The notes below the pieces were generated by a model. It was not told the origin of the DNA and searched no databases. It saw only the letters and a list, made by a program, of their open reading frames with translations. 64,000 nucleotides of DNA from assembly GCA_050084985.1 (NCBI GenBank), contig JBITNC010000001.1, positions 57,412,001 through 57,476,000 on the forward strand. The letters run 5' to 3'. Position 1 is the first letter of the stretch. Every line of letters begins with the position of its first letter. A program made the translations under genes and the position numbers. Of this stretch, positions 57,710 through 64,000 are shown piece after piece. The DNA comes from Nageia nagi. Taxonomy: Eukaryota; Pinophyta.

Positions 57710-59127
57710 GTGAGACTCATAGTCAGAAGGAAACTCAGATGGTGGTGGGGGAATATTTTAAGAGGTGACTGATGTCGCAAACTAGGAATTTTAGGAGGTT
57801 CTTGGTATATACTTTTTTCGTATAACTCTTTTCCTTTGTAATCAGGTTGTTTCATTTGCTTTTGAGTTTGTTCCACCCAACTTTTAATAGAATCTTGCTT
57901 TTGTTTATTATATAATTTTTGTAATTCTAGTTCTTTATCCCTTTCCTTTTGTAACAAAATGGCTATCTCTTTATCCCTCGCTTCTCATCTGTCTAAGTAA
58001 GGATCTTGATATCTCTATATTTGACTTCCTTCAGGAGTTTCAGGTTTCAAATTTTTAATCTTTTGATATTCCTCCCACTGTCTTTGTTTTTCTTTCTCCA
58101 TACGTAGATGTTGCTCCCTTTTGATTTTTTCCTTTTCTAATTCTTCAAGTTGTAATTCTCTTAAACGTGGTTGAATCCCATGCTCTTTATGAAGTTTTTT
58201 ATTTTCTTGTTCCAGGAATTCCCTTCTCTCTTTATTTGTTTGTTCTTGTTCTATGAATTTCCTTTTATCCCTAAAAAGTTTTTCTTCCATTTCTTTTAAT
58301 TTATCTTCTTGTTCTTGAATTTTAAGGACTTCATTAATTCTTCTATTTTCTTCCTCTAGGAGATATTGCATTTCCGTGGCCCTTTTAATCTCATCGGCAT
58401 ATACTTTCGTGAATCTTTGACCCACTTTCATTTTATATAATCATCTTCATTCTTTTAGTTCTTTAAAAGAAGGTATCTCTTCTACTGCAAACTTAGATGT
58501 CCTTCTATTTAATCCTCCCTTTGAAGAGTAAGATTTTTCCGTTTACTTTATTGAAGGAGCTCTTTGAGATAAATTACTTGTAGGTATTGATACTTCATTT
58601 TTTCCTAATTTGAGAGATTTATGAGAAAGAGGAAGTCCTTCTTTTCTAATCAAAGAACTAACTATTCAACCATCTGGTAATTGACAAATGACTCTATCAT
58701 AGATAACTTTATACGGTTTAGTCTCTGGTACTGCTATGGTTCTAGCTCGAGATTTATCCTCATCAATTTCTAAGTTATGATGCCTTTGATCTTGTTTTTC
58801 TACATCTCCTGGTACACTAGAAGGCATCTTAAGAATATCTCTATGATTAGCTAGATGACAACGAATTTCAATTAACTCTTCATCTAACACTTGCATTCTA
58901 TACTTAGTAATATGATCCTCTATACTTTGTCTTTGCAATTTAGATTGATCATAATCCCAATCTTTATCTTTACCTTCATAACGATCTACCCGTGAATCTA
59001 ATTCATCTAAAGGAGGTGGCCTCCTAACCGAAGACTCTATCAAATCCATATTATTTGTATCTATTTCTTGTATTTCAAATGGGTGTTCTTGTATTTCCTT
59101 AGCGGCCATACTTCTAGTTTGAACCAT
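57690..59127 (-). pseudogene. gag: Element E gag N-terminal region with long charged coiled coil
   Basis: ATG at 59127 opens MVQTRSMAAKEIQEHPFEIQ, in good context at the end of the leader. It is acidic at first (59127-58666, stop after CQLPDG). Then 58431-57690 is extraordinarily rich in E, K, Q and R (for example EEENRRINEVLKIQEQEDKL, then EKEKIKREQHLRMEKEKQRQ), with heptad-like hydrophobic spacing, so a coiled coil of about 200 residues is predicted. This precedes the usual capsid domain. It may mediate Gag multimerisation or be a separate ORF1 as in some Tat elements. Several stops and a frame change near 57710 break it. Confidence 0.7.
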
Positions 59128-60164
59128 TATAAACAAACACCGTAAAAAGGGAACTTCATTTTTATCTTTTATATTATGTTTTCGAAAAACCAATTTAATG
59201 CACAAACATCCTACATGCAAATTTACTTCTAACGATGTGATTATCTTTTTAACTTTTTCACATATTTTTAATATCTAAGTTAAATGAATGATATGATTTA
59301 TTCACTTTTAGTCTTTTAATTTTCCTAATTTGTTTTGACTAGTCAAGTGTTAAACAAGGTAGGTTGGGTAATTCTAAGTAATGTTTACAAGCTTCTATGG
59401 CTTTTGGCTTGGTTCTAGAAGAGTCTCATTTTTTGACTCCTACCTAAAGGAGAGTCACCTTGGTAATCACCTCCAAGTGTAACTGGCTCTATGGCTTCAA
59501 GTATGTTATGTCAGTGGGTACAAAGAAGTAAGAATTAACGGTTGGTAGTGACATCCAACTCATTAATGTTCAATTATATCCTTTAAGGCCTTATGAAATG
59601 CAATTTAAACAAGTAAGATGCAATTATGCATACTACCTTCCCCAACATTCATGTCCATTCATTTATCTTATCTTAATATGATACAATCAAAAGTTTATTA
59701 TAAGATGGATCTTGACCTTAATAAATCCCCGTTGTTCTTTTCTAATTATAATGTGATTTATTATCCAACCTCTTAGTGATGTTCATTAACCCCTTCCAGC
59801 TGTGGAAGTATTATGTGTAGTAAATTTCCAAATAAGATGTGAATAAATTTTACCTCTTTCACTTAATTTATTTCTAATCACTTAAGATCACTCGAAGCGC
59901 AAAAGTGAGAGCATACTTTGTTAAGTGAAAGTACTTAGTGTATTCGAATCCACCCAATTCATTAACCCTTTAATGTGATTTGTACTATCCAAAACCTCGA
60001 TTTATTTTCCTTAAGTTCATTCCAAATTAAGTGTGATTCATTTACCTCTTCCAATTGTGGAAGTATTATGTGTAGTAAATTGCCTCCTCTTACTAGTAAG
60101 AGGTCATTAGGTGTAGATAAATTAACCTAATTAATGATAGTGTGAGTGTGAAAGAAAAGAAAAG

Positions 60165-60372
60165 TTAATTTACCCCTTCTTATCAAGTCTATTCTAGTCA
60201 CCTTAGATCGCATGAAGCGCAAAGGGAGAGCATAAGTAGACAAGATAAAAAGTATTAATGTGTATGTATTAATTTACCCCTTCTTATCAAGTCTATTCTG
60301 ATCACCTTAGATCGCATGAAGCGCAAAGGGAGAGCATAAGTAGACAAGATAAAAAGTATTAATGTGTTTGTG
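60165..60372. repeat. 104-bp tandem duplication in element E leader
   Basis: TTAATTTACCCCTTCTTATC recurs at 60165 and 60269; the copies are almost identical. A more diverged relative (AATCACTTAAGATCACTCGA) lies near 59876. Confidence 0.85.
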
Positions 60373-60574
60373 CCCTTCACCCAAAGCATGAAAATAAATA
60401 CATAACTTCATACATAAAGTAAATTAATAAAAGATATGCATTTGACCTTTTCTACCCATTCTTATATGCACTCTAGGCAAAGGAATCACATTCAAAAATA
60501 TTTTTCCATAACATAATTTTATTTTACTTTTTTAGAAATAGCAAAAAGAGATAAAATGACCTGGATATGAGTCA

Positions 60575-60710
60575 TTGGTGTTTAGACAAAGAACGCTGGC
60601 ATTTAGTGATAGTCACCAGCATTTGATTTGGGTCGCTAGCATTTAATTACAATCACTGATGTTCTATTACAGTCGCTAGCATTCGATAATAGTCACTGAC
60701 ATTTCTACAA
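60575..60710. repeat. Degenerate 20-bp repeat array, about seven units
   Basis: Units such as TCACCAGCATTTGATTTGGG, TCGCTAGCATTTAATTACAA, TCACTGATGTTCTATTACAG and TCGCTAGCATTCGATAATAG follow at 20-bp steps. A second array of the same motif is at 45393-45480, and single copies lie in the LTRs (near 44620-44690). Confidence 0.75.
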
Positions 60711-60813
60711 CAAATTCCTGAAAAAGCACAGAACCTGAAATTTGAAGTTAATACATAGAAAAATCCAAAAAAACCAGAGAGCAGAAAGGTAGAATCATAA
60801 ACAAAAAATCTCC

Positions 60814-60851
60814 CTCTCAATAACGGAGGGGCCCTCCTTCTAGCGCTAGAA
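60814..60851 (-). promoter_or_regulatory. Presumed primer-binding region of element E
   Basis: In element sense, directly after the 5' LTR: TTCTAGCGCTAGAAGGAGGG, then CCCCTCCG. It includes the perfect palindrome TCTAGCGCTAGA and a GGAGGGCCCCTCC stem. A tRNA complement would be expected here, but TGG is absent and I cannot name the tRNA. Confidence 0.5.
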
Positions 60852-61683
60852 TGTTGCAATGAAAATTGAGCTGGAATATAGAATAAAATAAAATGAAAAT
60901 TATTCTTCAATCTTCATTGAACCTCAAATTATATAACATAGATAGATATTGTTGTAATTGCAAAATGATATTCAATCTCAGTTCAAACTACAATTTGCCC
61001 TTAGAAGGGACTTTTGCAAATGTTATGTGCCAAAATAAGAGTATTAGATCTCCATTATTTTTGGGTTGCTTGCTTCTCTTCTTGATGTAAACAACCTATA
61101 AATCCTACACACATGCAAAAGACAATAACATCAAAGCATCTATGTATAACATTGTATTAAAATGAAACTAGCATAAAATAATAAAAGGAATGAGTTCACA
61201 AGATTTTCAGCATTACCCTACTTCAAAGTTGGGTTCAATTGGATTCCATATTGCTTTGTATTAGTTTGTATTTATAGATTTTTCAGGTGAGACGTTCCAA
61301 AGCTGGAAAGGGGAAGTGAAGAGCCACCGTAAGTTGTAACTGACCCCCTCTATCCACCTCATCTTGGAAGATGAAGCGTTCCAACTTCCCTTTTGATTTT
61401 TTGTTCAACTGTTGCAAATTCACCAGTGTTTGTATGTCAAACATCGACGATCGTCTAAAAACACCGGTGTTTGATATGGAATGCCGATGACTGGTTAACT
61501 ATATTAAAATGATCGCCTAACAGTCAAATTTCATCGAAAAGGGGCCATGTGACCATTCATCTTGCATGCACTCGATGAGAGCTATCCAATAATAGGGTTT
61601 CTAAACCTATTTTATGTGATCACATCGAGTTATGATTATTCTAATGTTTACTTGGTTAAAGAGGGACATTTTAGGTGTCTACA
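60852..61683 (-). repeat. 5' LTR of element E
   Basis: 832 bp, TG...CA ends; TATA box TATAAATA reversed at 61269-61276. Followed by target copy CATAG at 61684-61688. Confidence 0.93.
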
Positions 61684-62250
61684 CATAGCCAAACACCCTA
61701 AGGTGAGAAATGTTAGGTTTTCTTCCTAACCATCCCTCAAAAGGAGTTTTACTCTGAATGGCTTTTATGGGACACCTATTCAAGGTGTAAATAGTAGTGC
61801 TCATAGCTTCACCCCATAAGAAACTAAAAAGATTACCCAATATGCATCTAACCATCTTCATAATTATTCTATTTTTCCTTTCAGCAACACCATTCTGTTG
61901 AGAAGTGACTTAGTCTCAAAAAAGGCCTTAAAAATCATAAAACTCTCAAAGGTTTGATCCTTGTGCTCAAGTAGATACCCAAAGGTCATTTTACTAAAGT
62001 CATCAATGAAAGTTAAGATGCAAGATGTTCTTCTAAGTGACTTAGTCTGAAATGGACCCATCAAATTTGAATGCACAAGTTGAAGAGGTTGAGATGCTCT
62101 TGTTGCCTTATCTTTTTCAAACTTTTATTGATGAATCTTACCAATAATGCACTTTTTCTATAGACCAATCAAAGGAAAAATTAAAGGCAAACCTTCTTAA
62201 GTTCTAGGTCTTTCATGACTTGAATGCATTTGTCATTAAAGTAACCTAAA
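61684..62250 (-). pseudogene. Element D integrase, N-terminal part and core, with internal deletion
   Basis: Minus strand: RASQPLQLVHSNLMGPFQTK (first catalytic D is N), ILTFIDDFSKMTFGYLLEHK, DQTFESFMIFKAFFETKS. Then it jumps, in another frame, to QQNGVAERKNRIIMK. The segment that should hold RSDNGGEY, the second catalytic D, is missing (about 35 residues). The zinc-finger region further right (62250-62150) is degraded (GLPLIF, then KKCIIGK). The left end, ISHLRVFGY, joins across element E to 44049. Confidence 0.82.
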
Positions 62251-62682
62251 TGATGGTGCCAAAGATTACCTCTATATCACACACTAGAAGCATGACACAT
62301 CTATGAGGGAACTTGATCCACAATGTAGAGGTTATCTTTCATAGATCCTTTAACCAAAGTGGCAAGTGCTTTCTTAATGTATCAAGATTGAGAGTCAAAT
62401 ACAAAAGAGTACCCTTTTATAGCAACTTGGATCATGGAGAGAAAGTTCATACTTAACTTAAGAATATAAAAAATCTTTTCAAAAATCTTTTTGTGAATCA
62501 ACACACTCCCAATTCCTTGGACTTAATGGGTAGAGTTATCACCTATCACAACTACATCTTTTCTATACTTGTGAAAGTTCTCAAACTTTTCCTTTTCAAA
62601 GCATAGGTGATTAGTGAAATCAAAATCAACAATCTAATCAAACAAAAAAGATTGAGATATGGAGTAGAGTGCCATAGCAAAA
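62251..62682 (-). pseudogene. Element D protease region, degenerate
   Basis: By homology to A and B this holds the protease and the start of integrase (SFVWQVPSQMC-like, LWHHHLGYFNDKCIQ-like stretches). The expected DSG motif near 62630 reads as DFDFTNH in the aligned frame (A: DSGCTNH), so the active site is lost. Stops are frequent. Confidence 0.6.
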
Positions 62683-63656
62683 CTAGCTTGAATATTTTTT
62701 TTTTCTTTTGAAATTCTTTATATTTTCATTACCTTTGTTCTTTTCCTCTCTTTTCTTTTTGTAGCAATCAACTTCTTTATGACTTTTGATGCCATAATAG
62801 TTATAATTACCATCAAACTTTTCCTTAAGATAAAGATTATTTACTTTACCTTTTCCATCTCTTTGCTTGAAGTGGTTATTTTTGCTATTATTCCTACTAC
62901 TATTGTTGGTATTTCTATTGTTTTCATTATTACCATTATTCCTATTATTGTTGTAGCCATTCCTTTTTTTATCAAACCTTTTGGAAGAAGAAGGATAAGA
63001 TTTCTTTATATAATTGAACTTCTTATTGAAAGGAGTTTTGGTTGCTTCAAGAGCAACATTATTACCCTCAGAAGAAGAAATCAACACCTTATTTTTAAAG
63101 GTTTTCTCATACTTCAAAAGGTGCCTAGAAAGGTTCTCAAGGGAGAAAACTTCTTCTTTATCATCAAGCCTTGTTTCCATAATCATTACAAATTTTTCAA
63201 ACTTTGAAGAATGATGAATACCATGAACTCATCATCGATCCAATTACACCCATAAGCAACAAGTTGGGTCTTTAGGTCAATGATTTTGTTGAAGTAAATG
63301 GCAACATTTTCATCTTCCCCTTGATGAGATTGATGCAACTTTTGAAGAATGGTAAACCTTCTTAAAAAATTTGAACCAACATAGATTTTCTTAAGCTTAT
63401 CCTAGGCTTCCTTTACTAAGGTTGAAGAGAAAATAATCAAAAGCACATCATATGAAATTACACGGTAAATCATGGAGGTTGCCAACTCATTCTTCATGTT
63501 GTAAGCCTCTAGTACCTTCTCATCTACATGAGGTACAAGGTTCTCATACACTATTTGCCAAAGCTTCCTTGCTTGCAACTCAGCTCTCATCTATGGTTCC
63601 CAAATCTCAAAGTTGAAACCATCAAGAATATGTTTGGGTAAAAAAGATTCTCCCAT
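62683..63656 (-). pseudogene. gag: Element D gag, degenerate
   Basis: ATG at 63656: MGESFLPKHILDGFNFEIWE, then a stop, MRAELQARKLWQIVYENLV. Later comes the block 63186-62683: METRLDDKEEVFSLENLSRH, LLKYEKTFKNKV, an N/G/R-rich tract (NGYNNNRNNGNNENNRNTNN) not found in A or B, and a broken zinc knuckle (YNYYGIKSHKEVDC; A has CNVCGIFGHKEYDC). The asparagine-rich insertion is a difference between the two copia families. Confidence 0.82.
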
Positions 63657-64000
63657 TTGCTACATAAGAATATAAAAAATAATAAGCATGTGGTTTAATA
63701 AATAATATTAAATTTTAAGTTTTAACCAAGTAAATAATACATTTTACATTTAATACTAGAGACATATTTTATTTGATTCACAAGTGTAAATGTTTTACAA
63801 CTCAAATAATCCATGTACCCAAATACATTTTTCATATTAAGAATTGTATATGTAGAGTGATATTGTTGAGGTTTATTTTCTTATCTAAGATTAGGCCTTC
63901 ACTAGGATGCCCACACAAGAGGAGTCCAAGTCCTACCAATCCTCAACTAGTTCACCTTAGTTAGTTTTATACTCTCACAAGGATAAGTGCCTACTATTTT
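63657..64000 (-). other. Element D leader, start
   Basis: Non-coding. Positions 63880-64000 match the conserved leader block of A and B (AGGCCTTCACTAGGATGCCC here; AGGCCTTCACCTGGATGCCC in B). The rest is AT-rich. The window ends inside this leader. Confidence 0.7.

Larger units (their letters stand above)
59221..60813 (-). other. Leader of element E
   Basis: Non-coding. Contains a 104-bp tandem duplication (60165-60372), several copies of TGTGGAAGTATTATGTGTAG (about 59804 and 60057) and GCGCAAAGGGAGAGCATAAG, and the 20-bp repeat array at 60575-60710. No ORF of note. Confidence 0.7.
44050..61683 (-). mobile_element. Element E: Tat-lineage Ty3/gypsy retrotransposon, 17.6 kb, target duplication CATAG
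   Basis: Bounded by LTRs of 834 bp (44050-44883) and 832 bp (60852-61683), with CATAG at 44045-44049 and 61684-61688. Minus-strand order: 5' LTR (right), leader, gag with coiled coil, protease, RT, RNase H, archaeal-type RNase H, integrase, an extra ORF, a 4-kb region holding an antisense PMD gene, 3' LTR (left). RT before integrase and a double RNase H define Tat. Extra ORFs after pol, including antisense PMD genes, are known in this lineage. LTRs differ by about 4-5% by eye. Stops in most domains make it defective. Confidence 0.93.
41038..64000 (-). mobile_element. Element D: old degenerate Ty1/copia retrotransposon, split by element E, right end outside window
   Basis: The 3' LTR is at the left (41038-41537). 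Pol runs leftward-reading from 44049 to about 42190 and, beyond element E, from 62230 back to 61684; gag lies at 62683-63656. It is a relative of A and B: same domain order, a related polypurine tract, one clear hairpin unit and a conserved leader block at 63880-64000. It is strongly decayed, with no long open frame. The 5' LTR should lie to the right of 64000. Confidence 0.9.

Noticed and set aside
62779-63207. 142-codon + strand hydrophobic frame
   Set aside because: It is the reverse of the asparagine-rich tract and flanks of element D gag.

Overview
This is a gene-poor, AT-rich stretch of a plant nuclear genome in which no intact host gene is visible. Most recognisable sequence from about 14.9 kb onward is nested LTR retrotransposons. 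Plant origin rests on Ty1/copia and Tat-type Ty3/gypsy polyproteins, an antisense plant-mobile-domain (PMD) gene, and host fragments that look like plant diacylglycerol kinase, a pentatricopeptide-repeat (PPR) protein and the cohesin factor PDS5. Deep nesting suggests a large repeat-rich genome; a gymnosperm is possible, but that is a guess. The labels A to E below are mine.

Layout. 1-13.7 kb: AT-rich decayed DNA with three minisatellites and one fossil gypsy protease near 10.8-11.2 kb. 13.73-14.59 kb: broken PDS5-like exons. 14.9-40.5 kb: an old Tat-like gypsy element C (+ strand, LTRs not found), split by two sibling copia elements. A lies at 16421-25856 (+, target duplication AAAAG) and B at 29866-39390 (-, target duplication ATTGG). 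Element C reads continuously across each insertion once the insert and one target copy are removed. 41038 to beyond 64000: an old, degenerate copia element D (-), split inside its integrase by a Tat-lineage gypsy element E (44050-61683, -, target duplication CATAG).

Relations. Counted by eye, LTR pairs differ by about 1% in B, 2% in A and 4-5% in E; C and D are too decayed to date this way. Insertion order within each nest is therefore C before A and B, and D before E. A and B belong to one family and share two premature stops, so their source was probably already defective and moved in trans. In the same part of the leader, A carries a diacylglycerol-kinase fragment (antisense) and B a PPR fragment (sense). 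Both have a tandem array of short hairpins between pol and the 3' LTR, with compensatory base changes in the stems.

Element E runs, in its own sense: LTR, leader, gag with a long coiled coil, protease, reverse transcriptase, RNase H, a second archaeal-type RNase H, integrase, an unrecognised ORF containing a duplicated domain, an antisense spliced PMD gene, LTR. Every coding region in the window is interrupted by stops or frameshifts. I saw no tRNA, rRNA, CRISPR array or origin, though I could not run a search for them.
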